Below, piece after piece: positions 33,188 to 47,499 of a stretch of DNA of 64,000 nucleotides. The translations under genes were made by a program, and so were the position numbers. Numbering within the stretch: position 1 is the stretch's first letter; each line of letters begins with the position of its first letter. The DNA is taken from the NCBI GenBank assembly GCA_024637095.1, contig JAGXFV010000025.1, positions 43,208-107,207 on the forward strand, written 5' to 3'. The notes below the pieces were generated by a model. The model saw nothing but the letters and a program-made list of their open reading frames with translations, had not been told where the DNA came from and did no database searches. Source of the stretch: Actinomycetes bacterium. GTDB taxonomy: Bacteria; Actinomycetota; Thermoleophilia; RBG-16-64-13.

Positions 33188-33801
33188 CTGCCTGCTCCCT
33201 CGTCGATCAACACCGCCGCCATCAACCTGTCCTGATGGGCCAGAAGCAGGGCGATACCCGCCAGTTCCGCGCTCACCGCCTCCACCTCCGGCCGCCGCAT
33301 GAGTTCGGTTTCCAGTGCACCCGGGTCCCTTTCTTCTCGCACACATACCACCACGCCCTCGGGGATAACCGAAGGCCGGAGCGCCTCCGCCGCAGCCGCG
33401 GGGCGGTAGCGCCCGGCCGTGGTGGGGAAGCGCGGGCCCCGCCGATCATCGTTCGGCCCGATCAGCGGAGAGGGAACTGTGAAGGCGATGTGGTCGCGAA
33501 CCAGGATCATCCTGGGGAAGGTAAGCTCCGTGGCGGCCGCAGGTTCGCGAGCAGGACCCCGGCCGCGAAGGACGCGCCCGGCAAGCACCAGGCCGACCAG
33601 AGGACCGGCTTCGAGGAGCAGCTTGTCGAGAGCCTCCAGTTCGGCGGGGGTCTGCCGGCGGGCGAGGTTGCGAATTCCCTTCTCTGCCAGAGAGACGACC
33701 CCGCCTGCGGTCCCGGCCAGGCGCAAGGCGAGTTCGCGGCCGCGCTCGAATCCGGCCGCCCTGGGCGTCAAGAGGACGAGGAGACCCTCGTCCCCGATCA
33801 C
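33184..33801 (-). CDS. Divergent purine nucleoside/MTA phosphorylase-like protein, catalytic N-terminal region not recognisable
   Basis: [10 protein letters not shown]...[22 protein letters not shown] resembles PNP DHIN..NPL.GPND.R.G.RFPDM...[44 protein letters not shown] resembles the following PNP region; overlaps mtnA. Confidence 0.6.
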   Translation of the reverse strand: MIGDEGLLVLLTPRAAGFERGRELALRLAGTAGGVVSLAEKGIRNLARRQTPAELEALDKLLLEAGPLVGLVLAGRVLRGRGPAREPAAATELTFPRMILVRDHIAFTVPSPLIGPNDDRRGPRFPTTAGRYRPAAAAEALRPSVIPEGVVVCVREERDPGALETELMRRPEVEAVSAELAGIALLLAHQDRLMAAVLIDEGAGR

Positions 33802-35579
33802 TGCACCGGGACCATCGACTCCGCGACCTCCAGCATCTCATCCCGGTCCAGGCGATAGGAAAGGGTGTTGGAGATCCAGTAGAGGACTCCGTTACGCTTC
33901 CACCAGATACGATCGACCTTGTCCTCGTAGTCGACCACCGTCAACTCGAGATCGCCGAGCTTGACCTTGTCTCCGGGAGAGGCCGCGGGGGCGTCGACGA
34001 AGACCGTCTCCATAAGGCCCAGGTATTGGTCCTCGCCTTTGAGCTTGTAGTAGACCTTGAGCGCAGCCCGGTTGCCGCCATCGGAATCTATGTCGTAGAG
34101 CCGGTGATCCTTCCAACTGTAACCCTGAGGGATGGTGGTCGGCGCCATCAGGTCGAACGAGGCCTGGTTCCTCAGAGCCTGCCAGTCGCCCGCGTTCGGC
34201 ATGCTCGGCATGCTCACCGGTTCTCTCTGGACGTCCCCCGAGGGCTTGAAGTCGGCACCCAGAATCACGGTGATGGTGGAGACTCCCTCGGCCACGACCT
34301 CCCCGGCGTTAACCGCTTCGGCAACCTGTCCGGCCGCCCCGGATTGGCCGGCGGGATACGCCACCACCGTCTCGTCGTAGTCGAAGCTCTCAGCGTCGCC
34401 GATACGATTGACCGAAGCGCCCATGTTGCGCAGATACCTCGCCCCGAGCGAGGCCTCGCCACCGCGGCCATTGCCGTTGAGCACGTCGACCGTCACGCCG
34501 CGCAGGTCGGGAGAGCCCTCGTCCGGAGTGGAGGCGTTGCCCTGATCGGCGGTCGCCGCATCAGCGCCGGAATCGGGCGCATCCCCGTCGGTGCCGGTCT
34601 CGCCTTCGGCCACCTGTGCGTTCGCCGGCGCGGCCGGGGGAGTCAACAACTCGTCTACCGCATCCCGGACCGCGGCATCAGTGGCCGTCACGTAGGAGAT
34701 GCCGCTGATGGTGTCCATGCCCGATTCCAGGGTAACCTGGCGGATACGGTCCGGTCCAAGCCGGATGCCGTAATAGGCCAGTCGGAGCAGATCCCCGGTA
34801 TCGATCTCGGTCTCCAGGTTGGAAGCCACCACCTGCACCATCTTGGGAAGCTTCAGGGCGCTGTCCCAGCGGAAGGCCTGATCCTTGACCGCTTTGAGAA
34901 AACGCTGCTGCCGCTCGATCCGGCCAAAGTCACCGTTGGAGTCGTGCCGGAAGCGCACCCAGTCGAGTGCGTTCTCACCGTATAGTCGCTGGTATCCGGG
35001 CTTCAGATTGATCCATTCCCAGGACTCGGAGTCGTTGTAGTAGCGGCGGTCGACATCCACGAACACGCCGTTGAGCTGCTTGGTGACCTCGCGGAAAGCA
35101 TCGAAATCGATGTTGACGTAGTGGTCCACCTTGACGCCGGTCAGGTCCTCCACCGTCTGAATGGCGAGCAGCGGTCCGCCCAGGGCGTAGGCGGCGTTGA
35201 TCTTCTCCTGGCCAAAACCCGGGACCGCCACCCGCAGGTCGCGGGGCAGCGAGAGGACCGAGGCGAACTTGTGCTCAGGATCGACGTGCAGCAACATCAT
35301 GGTGTCCGCACGTCCGTACTCCTCGTCGCCCAGTTCCGCCCGGCTGTCCGAGCCCATCAGCAGGATGTCCATACCCTCGGGGTCCTCTATATCGGCCGGG
35401 TCGACGGTCACTCCCCCGTAGCCTTTGCGCGTGGGGTCATCCCGCTCGATGTATTCCGAAATCTGGTCCGATCGCTCCGAGTTCTGCGTGGTGCCCAGGG
35501 TGTAGTTCAGCCAGAGGTACGTACCTCCCGCCGTCACCAGCACCCCGGCCAGCGCGAACATCGACAGCCACACGAGCAC
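33798..35579 (-). CDS. LytR-CpsA-Psr (LCP) family protein with LytR_C-like and extra C-terminal domain
   Basis: TM anchor, LLMGSDSRAE, TMMLLHVDPEHKFASVLSLPRDLRVAVPG, INAAYALGGPLLAIQTVEDLTGVKVDHYVNIDF; VDVLNGNGRGGEASLGARYLRNMGASV LytR_C-like. Confidence 0.92.
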   Translation of the reverse strand: MLVWLSMFALAGVLVTAGGTYLWLNYTLGTTQNSERSDQISEYIERDDPTRKGYGGVTVDPADIEDPEGMDILLMGSDSRAELGDEEYGRADTMMLLHVDPEHKFASVLSLPRDLRVAVPGFGQEKINAAYALGGPLLAIQTVEDLTGVKVDHYVNIDFDAFREVTKQLNGVFVDVDRRYYNDSESWEWINLKPGYQRLYGENALDWVRFRHDSNGDFGRIERQQRFLKAVKDQAFRWDSALKLPKMVQVVASNLETEIDTGDLLRLAYYGIRLGPDRIRQVTLESGMDTISGISYVTATDAAVRDAVDELLTPPAAPANAQVAEGETGTDGDAPDSGADAATADQGNASTPDEGSPDLRGVTVDVLNGNGRGGEASLGARYLRNMGASVNRIGDAESFDYDETVVAYPAGQSGAAGQVAEAVNAGEVVAEGVSTITVILGADFKPSGDVQREPVSMPSMPNAGDWQALRNQASFDLMAPTTIPQGYSWKDHRLYDIDSDGGNRAALKVYYKLKGEDQYLGLMETVFVDAPAASPGDKVKLGDLELTVVDYEDKVDRIWWKRNGVLYWISNTLSYRLDRDEMLEVAESMVPVQ

Positions 35580-35679
35580 ACGCGCCCAACGGGCGCCGCC
35601 CGCGTCGCCGACACGGTAAACGGTATAGGGCTTCTGACTCAGGAAAGGATCCTCCGGAACTTGAAAACGTAGAGTGAGT

Positions 35680-37002
35680 TTAGCTTGGAGAGGGGGCTTC
35701 GACGAGGCGCCGGTCCGAGCGCTCCCCTCCGGAATCCACGCGCTCGAGGTCCGCGCCCACCGAACGAAGCTTCTCCGTGAAGCCTTCGTAGCCTCGGTCG
35801 ATGTGGTAGATGTCCCTCACCTCGGTCACGCCCTCGCCCATCATCCCGGCCAGCACCAGCGCCGCTCCTGCCCGGAGATCGGGGCAGCGAACGATGGCCC
35901 CGGTGAAACTGCGGCCCCCATTGACGAGGGCGTGATGGCCGGCCACCTTGATGTCGGCGCCCAAGCGGACCAACTCGTCCACGAAGCCGAAGCGGTTCTC
36001 GAAAACGTTCTCGGTCACTATTGAGGATCCCTGAGCCAGGGACAGGAGCACCACCATCGGCGCCTGCAGGTCGGTGGGGAAACCGGGATAGGGAAGCGTG
36101 GCTACGTCCGTGCCCGTGTAGTCGCCGGAGCTTCCCCACACTCGGATCTTACGTCCGTTCTCCTGGACGTGGACTCCTACCGCCCGCAATTTCGCCAGGA
36201 ACATCTCGAGAATGTGGGGGGTTATGCCCTCGACCTCGAGGTCGCCCCCGGTGACGGCCGCCGCCACCAAGTAGGTTCCGGCCTCGATACGATCGGCCAT
36301 CACCGTGTGCTCGGTCGGACTGAGCTCGTCCACGCCGTGAATCTCGATGCGAGAGGTGCCGGCTCCCTCGATACGGGCCCCCATGCTGATCAAGAATTTT
36401 CCCAGATCGAGGATCTCGGGTTCGCGGGCAGCGTTATCGATGACCGTGGTGCCCGTCGCGGTGACTGCGGCCATCAGCAGGTTCTCGGTCGCACCCACGC
36501 TGGGGTAATCCAGGAAGATGGAGGTCCCGCGGAGACGTTCCGCCGAGACCTCAACGAAACCGTGATCCACCCGAACCTCGGCACCCAACTGTTCCAGCCC
36601 GCGCAGATGAAAATCGATCTTGCGCGGGCCCAAGTTGCAGCCGCCGGGCATGGCCACCCGCGCCCGGCCAAAGCGGTTGAGCAGAGGGCCCATGATCTGG
36701 ATGGAGGCACGCATGCGCTGCACCAGATCGTAGGGAGCGACGTGCGACTCGACGTTGGTCGTGTCGATGGTGAGCGTGCCCGCCTGGAAGTCGATCACGG
36801 CGCCCAGGAACTCGAGCACCTCGCTCATCGTGCGGACGTCCTGTATCTGCGGGACGTTGTGCAGCCTGGTGGTTCCCGGGGCCAGGAGACTTGCCGCCAT
36901 CAGCTTGAGGGCGGAGTTCTTCGCCCCCGAAACATGGAGGCGGCCGGTCAATGGCCGGCCGCCTCGAACCAGTAATCTTGGTCCTTCAATCACATTTTTC
37001 AT
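35680..37002 (-). CDS. murA: UDP-N-acetylglucosamine 1-carboxyvinyltransferase
   Basis: VSGAKNSALKLMAASLL, MRASIQIMGPLL, GRARVAMPGGCNLGPRKIDFHLRGLEQLGA. Confidence 0.97.
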   Translation of the reverse strand: MKNVIEGPRLLVRGGRPLTGRLHVSGAKNSALKLMAASLLAPGTTRLHNVPQIQDVRTMSEVLEFLGAVIDFQAGTLTIDTTNVESHVAPYDLVQRMRASIQIMGPLLNRFGRARVAMPGGCNLGPRKIDFHLRGLEQLGAEVRVDHGFVEVSAERLRGTSIFLDYPSVGATENLLMAAVTATGTTVIDNAAREPEILDLGKFLISMGARIEGAGTSRIEIHGVDELSPTEHTVMADRIEAGTYLVAAAVTGGDLEVEGITPHILEMFLAKLRAVGVHVQENGRKIRVWGSSGDYTGTDVATLPYPGFPTDLQAPMVVLLSLAQGSSIVTENVFENRFGFVDELVRLGADIKVAGHHALVNGGRSFTGAIVRCPDLRAGAALVLAGMMGEGVTEVRDIYHIDRGYEGFTEKLRSVGADLERVDSGGERSDRRLVEAPSPS

Positions 37003-37055
37003 CGCGCTAACCCTACATCCGCCGGGTAGGAACGACAAGGCGGCCCGGGAGAGGC

Positions 37056-37502
37056 TCAGACCTTGCGAACCACCTTGATTCTATTCTTCGCCCTGACCAC
37101 CGCTTTTTCCTCCACGTGGGGATCGAGGCAGTTGTCCTCGTCCGCGGCGCCCAGACGGCAGGTCTCGAGCTTCTTCTGCGCCTCTTCATGGGCCTGCTCC
37201 GCCCGCTCGAGGTCGATCTCCGAAGCCAGTTCGGCGGCGTTCGCGAGGATGATCACCTTGTCGAACTGCACCTTGGCAAAGCCCTGCGCAACGGCCACCG
37301 AGAACCACTCACCGGCGGGGGTCTTGACCCGACACTCGCCGATGGCGAGCGCGGCCACCATGGGGGCGTGACGCGGCAGGATGCCCATCTCGCCCCCGAC
37401 GGCGGGGATGATCACCATGGCCACATCGCCCTCGTAGACGGGGCCATCCGGAGCCACGATCTCCAGCCGCAGGAAATGCTGCGTGTCGACGGGGACGGCC
37501 AC
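37056..37502 (-). CDS. atpC: ATP synthase epsilon subunit
   Basis: LRLEIVAPDGPVYEGDVAMVIIPAVGGEMGILPRHAPMVAAL; end of atp operon. Confidence 0.94.
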   Translation of the reverse strand: MAVPVDTQHFLRLEIVAPDGPVYEGDVAMVIIPAVGGEMGILPRHAPMVAALAIGECRVKTPAGEWFSVAVAQGFAKVQFDKVIILANAAELASEIDLERAEQAHEEAQKKLETCRLGAADEDNCLDPHVEEKAVVRAKNRIKVVRKV

Positions 37503-37505
37503 GGC

Positions 37506-39852
<2,347 letters not shown>

Positions 39853-39868
39853 GAATACCTAACGCAGC

Positions 39869-41411
<1,543 letters not shown>

Positions 41412-41428
<17 letters not shown>

Positions 41429-41987
41429 CGGAAACCTCCATGGATGCGGTCGGCTTGAGCAGTCGGGAACGGAGTTGATCGAGGTAGTGGCGGACGGTGG
41501 CTTCGGCGATCCGGTCGCCCACGCGCAGCCTCACTCCCCCGAGGATGGATTCATCGACGGTGAGGGCAAGTTCGACCTTCTTCTTCAGGGCGCGCTCGAT
41601 CTGGCCGCGCAGTTCCTCGGCCATCTTGGCAGGCACGGGAACCGCCGTGGTCATCTCGACGTGCACGATCCCCTCAGCCTCTTCGATCAGGTCGAGGAGT
41701 AACCGATAGGCCTCATCCAGCACGAACTCTCTGTCTTTGTCCACGATCAGCCGCAGAAAGTTGCGAACCAGCGGTTCGCCCCCTTCGGTCAACCGCATCA
41801 GAATCTCGGTCTTCTTGGGCGCCGACAAGTCCTCGTTCTGCAGGAAGGTTCGTAGCTGCGGGGACTGCTCCAACGCCTGGAAGAACTCGCCCAGGTCCCG
41901 CCGAACCGGCCCCAACCGGTTTTCTTCGGACGCCGCCTGGAAGAGCGCCTCGGCGTATACCCGCGCTATCTTGGTCTCGTCGCTCAA
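41412..41987 (-). CDS. atpH: ATP synthase delta subunit
   Basis: [13 protein letters not shown]...[32 protein letters not shown]; overlaps atpA start. Confidence 0.95.
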
Positions 41988-42039
41988 CTTCTTCGCTTCC
42001 CCGTGGTCGTATTTCCGGGCCCGGTCCGGAACGGCGCGA

Positions 42040-42549
42040 CTAGTTCTTGTCGCCCAACCGCTCCACGTCGATCTCGTCGATGGCTTCTTTGATCATCCGC
42101 ATGTGGTCCTGGTCGGAGAGGGTCCTGCGGGTAACCTTCTCGGTGGCCGCCACGGTCAGGTCGGCGACCTCGCGTTTGATCTGGCGCAGCGCCTGCCGGG
42201 TTTCTCGTTCGATCTGCTCGCGCGCCTTCTCCACATTGCGCTCGGCCTGCACCCGCGCCTCGGTAAGGATCTCGTTGCGGGTGCTCTCGCCGACCTTGCG
42301 CGCCTGCTCCAAGATCTCCTCCGCGTCCCCCCGAGCCTCGGCCATCTGGGCGCGGTAGTCCTCGATCAGAGCACGCGCCTCCTCGCGCAGCCGCTCGGCC
42401 TCGCGAATGGACTCGTGGATCTCTTCCTGGCGCTGGCGTTGCAGTTCGATCAACGGACCGTAAGCAAACCTATAAAGAAGGAAGACGAGAAGAAGAAAGG
42501 TGAATACGGACCAGAGAAACAGGCCCGGTTCGATCTCGAAAATCTCCAT
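42040..42549 (-). CDS. atpF: ATP synthase b subunit
   Basis: N-terminal TM followed by long charged coiled coil; operon position. Confidence 0.94.
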   Translation of the reverse strand: MEIFEIEPGLFLWSVFTFLLLVFLLYRFAYGPLIELQRQRQEEIHESIREAERLREEARALIEDYRAQMAEARGDAEEILEQARKVGESTRNEILTEARVQAERNVEKAREQIERETRQALRQIKREVADLTVAATEKVTRRTLSDQDHMRMIKEAIDEIDVERLGDKN

Positions 42550-42583
42550 TTGCTATTCCAGCGCTCCTCGATTGAAATGTGCG

Positions 42584-42611
42584 GCCCGGGGGCGGCGCTC
42601 CGCCCCCGGGC
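42584..42611 (-). promoter_or_regulatory. GC-rich intercistronic hairpin between atpE and atpF
   Basis: GCCCGGGGGCGG-CGCT-CCGCCCCCGGGC, perfect 12-bp stem with 4-nt loop. Confidence 0.7.
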
Positions 42612-42627
42612 GTACAGCTTCTCTGTC

Positions 42628-43678
<1,051 letters not shown>

Positions 43679-43699
43679 TCGCTTGCCTCTCCTTCCCGG

Positions 43700-44008
43700 T
43701 TACGCGCTGTCCCGCGCTGCGCCCAACGCTCCCCGTCCGGTCACGTACCGGTAGAGCGACCAGCCGGTGAGCACTGTGAACAGGGCGACAAAGGTGGCGA
43801 GGGTAACAACAATGTGGATCGGTGTGAAGAGGACCAGGACCAGAGCGATTAGCCCCAGAAGACTGAGGCGGAGAAAGAGCGTGGCCACCGAGAGGGCCGG
43901 GAGGGCTCGGTCAGCGGAGCGCGAAAGCCAAAGCTGCGAGCGGGTCATGAAGAGATGGTAGGCCGTGGCCAAGGTCAGACCCACCGCGACCGAAGCTACT
44001 ATTTGCAA
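43700..44008 (-). CDS. ATP synthase subunit I-like small membrane protein
   Basis: 102 aa multi-TM protein directly upstream of atpB. Confidence 0.65.
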   Translation of the reverse strand: MQIVASVAVGLTLATAYHLFMTRSQLWLSRSADRALPALSVATLFLRLSLLGLIALVLVLFTPIHIVVTLATFVALFTVLTGWSLYRYVTGRGALGAARDSA

Positions 44009-44023
44009 ATCACTTCCTCCCCC

Positions 44024-44266
44024 CTACTGCGGGCCGGGCGGCTCGTCTTCCCCCGGCTTCCGGGAAGAAGTCGCGAGCAGAGTGCGCACCATGGTGTAGA
44101 AACCCACCGCCGCACCCAGGAACACACCCCCCACCATCAGCCACGGGCCCGAGTCGAGCCAGCGGTCGAGCAGATAGCCGATGCCGGTGAATACCAGGAC
44201 ATATGCGACGAGCGAAAAACCTACGCTGCCGATCTGTCCCAGGTCGCGCATGCGATTGTCGCTCAT
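44024..44266 (-). CDS. AtpZ/AtpI-family membrane protein
   Basis: LGQIGSVGFSLVAYVLVFTGIGYLLDRWLDSGPWLMVGGVFLGAAVGFYTMVRTLL. Confidence 0.8.
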   Translation of the reverse strand: MSDNRMRDLGQIGSVGFSLVAYVLVFTGIGYLLDRWLDSGPWLMVGGVFLGAAVGFYTMVRTLLATSSRKPGEDEPPGPQ

Positions 44267-44281
44267 CCCAAAGCCGCCCGT

Positions 44282-44310
44282 ATTATAGGGTTCAGTTCAG
44301 ACCGATACAA
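44282..44310 (-). promoter_or_regulatory. Consensus-like sigma70 promoter of the atp operon
   Basis: TTGTAT (44310-44305), 17-nt spacer, TATAAT (44287-44282) on the minus strand, directly upstream of the first gene. Confidence 0.75.
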
Positions 44311-44403
44311 GTTGCATGTTAAGCGTCCTATCATTGCTGACTTAAGCGCACTGAATCGTACTGCGGCGGGCCGCCGGGATCGCCGACGGTTGCAACTGCA
44401 CGC

Positions 44404-45621
44404 TCACCGGGATTCGGCCTTTTTCTCGAGTGCGCCGTCTGCCCCGCCACCCGCGGTACCGTCTGTTTCGCCGCCCACAACCGCCTCCCCCGAAGCCGTC
44501 ACTGAGGCCTCATCGATCAGGTCGCGACTCTCATCACCCAGTTCGGAAGGGGCCAGCGTCCGCGCCGGCCGACCCACCAGTTTGCTCCAGCGGAGAATCT
44601 CCAACTCGTAAGCCAGAAAGGCGGAATAGGCGCCCACCGCCGCCGAGAGTAACAGAGTGAGCCATACAGGAGCGAAGCGCATTGCGAGGGCCACCACGCT
44701 GAGCGAAGCCGACCAGGAGTAGAGAATCACCACGGTCTGCCGCTGGCTGTAGCCCAGATTCGAGAAGCGGTGATGGAAGTGCCCCCGGTCGGCGACGTAT
44801 ATCGGGCGCCGGTTCTTCACCCGGCGCAGGATGGCGAAGCTGGTGTCGAAGATGGGAATGCCCAACACCGCGAGCGGAATCAGCAGGGCCACGGTGGCCA
44901 CTCCTTTGAGGAAACCCTGAAGGCTGATGGCCGCCAGCAAGAAGCCGAGCAGCAGCGAGCCGGAATCGCCCATGAAGATGCTGGCCGGGTGAAAGTTGTG
45001 CCAGAGAAAGCCGACGGTGGAGCCCGCCAGAATCGCCGCGAGGATCCCCATATCGTAGCGGCCCAGGGAAATGGCGATAATCGCGAACGTGGCGGAAGCG
45101 ATGGTGGAGATGCCGGCGGCCAGACCGTCCATGCCATCGATGAAGTTGACGATGTTCATGATCGCGACCACCCAGATCACGCTGAACACCACTCCCACCC
45201 AACCTAGCGCGACGATGCCCAGAAAAGGTACGGTCAGGGTCTCCACCCGCACCCCGTAGAGCACGATCATCAGGGCGATCGCCACCTGCCCCAGGAGTTT
45301 CACCTTGGGGGGAACGTCACGGACGTCGTCTACCAGCCCCAGCAGCGCGGCCAGCGAAGCGCCCGCCAGGATCCCCCGGGTGACGGGATCCCCGGACAGA
45401 AACATCAGCGAGGGGATGATGATGCCGAAGAAGATAGCGATCCCGCCCAGTCGGGGCGTGGGCACCGCGTGAATCTTGCGAGCGGCGGGAAGGTCAATAA
45501 TCCCCATCCGACGGGCGAACTCGCCCACCATCGGGGTCAGGATCCAAACGATGGCCATGGCGAGGCCGAACCCCAGGAAGGCGCGATAGGTGTCGTCGAG
45601 GAAATTCTGGATGTCGCTCAC
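44404..45621 (-). CDS. Undecaprenyl-phosphate N-acetylglucosaminyl 1-phosphate transferase (WecA/TagO family)
   Basis: HAVPTPRLGGIAIFFG, LGLVDDVRDVPPKVKLLGQ, NFIDGMDGLAAG, FMGDSGSLLLGF, DRGHFHHR. Confidence 0.93.
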   Translation of the reverse strand: MSDIQNFLDDTYRAFLGFGLAMAIVWILTPMVGEFARRMGIIDLPAARKIHAVPTPRLGGIAIFFGIIIPSLMFLSGDPVTRGILAGASLAALLGLVDDVRDVPPKVKLLGQVAIALMIVLYGVRVETLTVPFLGIVALGWVGVVFSVIWVVAIMNIVNFIDGMDGLAAGISTIASATFAIIAISLGRYDMGILAAILAGSTVGFLWHNFHPASIFMGDSGSLLLGFLLAAISLQGFLKGVATVALLIPLAVLGIPIFDTSFAILRRVKNRRPIYVADRGHFHHRFSNLGYSQRQTVVILYSWSASLSVVALAMRFAPVWLTLLLSAAVGAYSAFLAYELEILRWSKLVGRPARTLAPSELGDESRDLIDEASVTASGEAVVGGETDGTAGGGADGALEKKAESR

Positions 45622-46073
45622 TGCTCGCTAACCGGCACGAGCCGTATGCCCGATTCGGCGAAGACCTCCGTGGCCAAGTGGTCGGGATAGGCTCCCGCGA
45701 AGTACACGGTTTCGATGCCGGCGTTGACGATCATCTTGGCGCAGACTACGCAGGGCTGGTGGGTGCAATAGAGTTCGGCGTCGCGAATCTCGGTTCCCTG
45801 GTAGGCAGCCTGAATGATGGCGTTCTGTTCGGCGTGAAGCCCCCGGCAGAGCTCGTGCCTCTCTCCCGAGGGGACGCCCAGTTCGTCCCGCAGGCAGCCG
45901 CGCACGTCGCAGTGGGCCAGGTCGCGCGGAACCCCGTTATAGCCCGTGGCCAGGATCTGACGGTTCCTCACGATCACTGCCCCCACGTTCCGGCGCAGAC
46001 AGGTCGAGCGGGTCGCAACCACCCGTGCGATCTGCATGAAGTAGTGCTCCCAGCTGGGGCGTTCCATCGTCAT
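45618..46073 (-). CDS. dCMP/CMP deaminase family protein (ComEB-like)
   Basis: HAEQNAIIQAA, CTHQPCVVCAKMIVNAGI zinc ligands. Confidence 0.93.
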   Translation of the reverse strand: MTMERPSWEHYFMQIARVVATRSTCLRRNVGAVIVRNRQILATGYNGVPRDLAHCDVRGCLRDELGVPSGERHELCRGLHAEQNAIIQAAYQGTEIRDAELYCTHQPCVVCAKMIVNAGIETVYFAGAYPDHLATEVFAESGIRLVPVSEQ

Positions 46074-46093
46074 TGCCTGCCTCCCAGAATCGG

Positions 46094-46219
46094 CTAGCGG
46101 GTGCCGAACATGCGGTCGCCGCCATCGCCCAGGCCCGGAGGGATGAAACCCGGTTCATTCAGCCCGCGGTCGATGGAGGCGGCGTAGATCGTCACGTCCG
46201 GGTTGGTGTCCGCGCTCAT
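46094..46219 (-). pseudogene. upp: 41-codon remnant ORF equivalent to the C-terminal tail of uracil phosphoribosyltransferase
   Basis: [41 protein letters not shown]; matches Upp C-terminus [36 protein letters not shown]; ATG overlaps glyA TGA (ATGA). Confidence 0.85.
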
Positions 46220-47499
46220 TCGCTCAGCCGCTCGTAGATGGGGTGCGCCTCGGCCAGATCACAAGTGCGAGCGCGCAGTTCTCCCAAGCGCTCCTCCGAG
46301 GCTCCGCCGCGCAGGACCTCGGCCACGATCCGTCCGACCTCGGCCGCCTCCAGGGGCTGAAAGCCCCGGGTGGTTATGGCGGGCGTCCCCAGCCGGATGC
46401 CGGAAGCCACCGCGGGAGGACGATGATCGCCCGGCACCGGGTTCTTGTTCGCGGTGATACCAACCCTGGCCAGCAGATCCTCCGCGTCCTTGCCGGTCAG
46501 TTGGCTCTCTTTGAGGTCGACGAGCATGAGATGGTTGTCGGTGCCGCCGGAGACCAGCTGCATGCCGCCTTCGAGCAGAGCAGCGGCCATGGCCGCTGCG
46601 TTGGACACGGTCCGAAGTTGGCGCTCCCGGAACTCCTCACGGGTGGCCAGGTGGAAGCACACCGCCTTGCCGGCGATGACGTGCATGAGCGGCCCGCCCT
46701 GCAGGCCGGGAAAGATGGCTTTGTCCAGAGCGGCGGCGTCGCGCTCGCGGCAGAAGACCACGCCGCCACGGGGCCCGCCCAGCGTCTTGTGCGTGGTGCT
46801 GGTCACCCACTCGGTGAAGGGGAAGGGTGACTGATGCACACCCGCCGCGACCAGACCGGCGATGTGCGCCATGTCGACCATCAGGACAGCATCCACCTCT
46901 CGACAGATTTCGTGGAAGATGGCGAAGTCGATCTCGCGCGGATATGCGCTCGCGCCCGCCACGATCATCCGCGGACGGACCTGACGCGCGAGTTCCCTCA
47001 CCCGGTCGTAATCAATGCGGCCGGTCGTTTCGTCCAGGCCGTAGTGATGAAAGGTGTACTCCCGGCCGGAGAAGTTCGATTTGAGACCATGGGTGAGATG
47101 GCCCCCATGCTCGAGCTTCATCGCGAGAACGGTATCGCCATGCTCCAGGGCGGCGAAGTAGGCCGCATGATTGGCCTGCGAGCCGGCGTGAGGTTGGACG
47201 TTCACGTGTTCCGCCCCAAAGAGTGCGCGTGCCCGCTCGATGGCCAGGCTTTCGACCTCGTCGACCACTTCGCAGCCACCGTAGTAGCGGGCGTTCGGAT
47301 AGCCTTCCGCGTATTTGTTGGTCAGGACGCTTCCCACCGCTTCGAGCACTGCCCGGGGGGTGAAGTTCTCCGAGGCGATCAGCTCGAGATTGTCCTGCTG
47401 ACGCCTGAGCTCGGCCTGAACCAGATCGGCCACGGCGGGGTCCATCTGGCGCAACGCGCTCTCGCCGTGGCTGTCTACCACGGTTTCGCTGGTCTTCAC
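46216..47499 (-). CDS. glyA: Serine hydroxymethyltransferase
   Basis: [62 protein letters not shown]. Confidence 0.98.
   Translation of the reverse strand: MKTSETVVDSHGESALRQMDPAVADLVQAELRRQQDNLELIASENFTPRAVLEAVGSVLTNKYAEGYPNARYYGGCEVVDEVESLAIERARALFGAEHVNVQPHAGSQANHAAYFAALEHGDTVLAMKLEHGGHLTHGLKSNFSGREYTFHHYGLDETTGRIDYDRVRELARQVRPRMIVAGASAYPREIDFAIFHEICREVDAVLMVDMAHIAGLVAAGVHQSPFPFTEWVTSTTHKTLGGPRGGVVFCRERDAAALDKAIFPGLQGGPLMHVIAGKAVCFHLATREEFRERQLRTVSNAAAMAAALLEGGMQLVSGGTDNHLMLVDLKESQLTGKDAEDLLARVGITANKNPVPGDHRPPAVASGIRLGTPAITTRGFQPLEAAEVGRIVAEVLRGGASEERLGELRARTCDLAEAHPIYERLSE

Noticed and set aside
35579-35640. Possible CTG start for the LCP gene (GGAGG-N8-CTG AGT CAG AAG)
   Set aside because: The frame is open and the SD is good, but GTG at 35579 is also plausible and no expression data are available.
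36949-36962. GC-rich palindrome near the murA start
   Set aside because: It lies within the conserved RGGRPLTGRLHVSGAKN coding region, so it is explained by codon composition.
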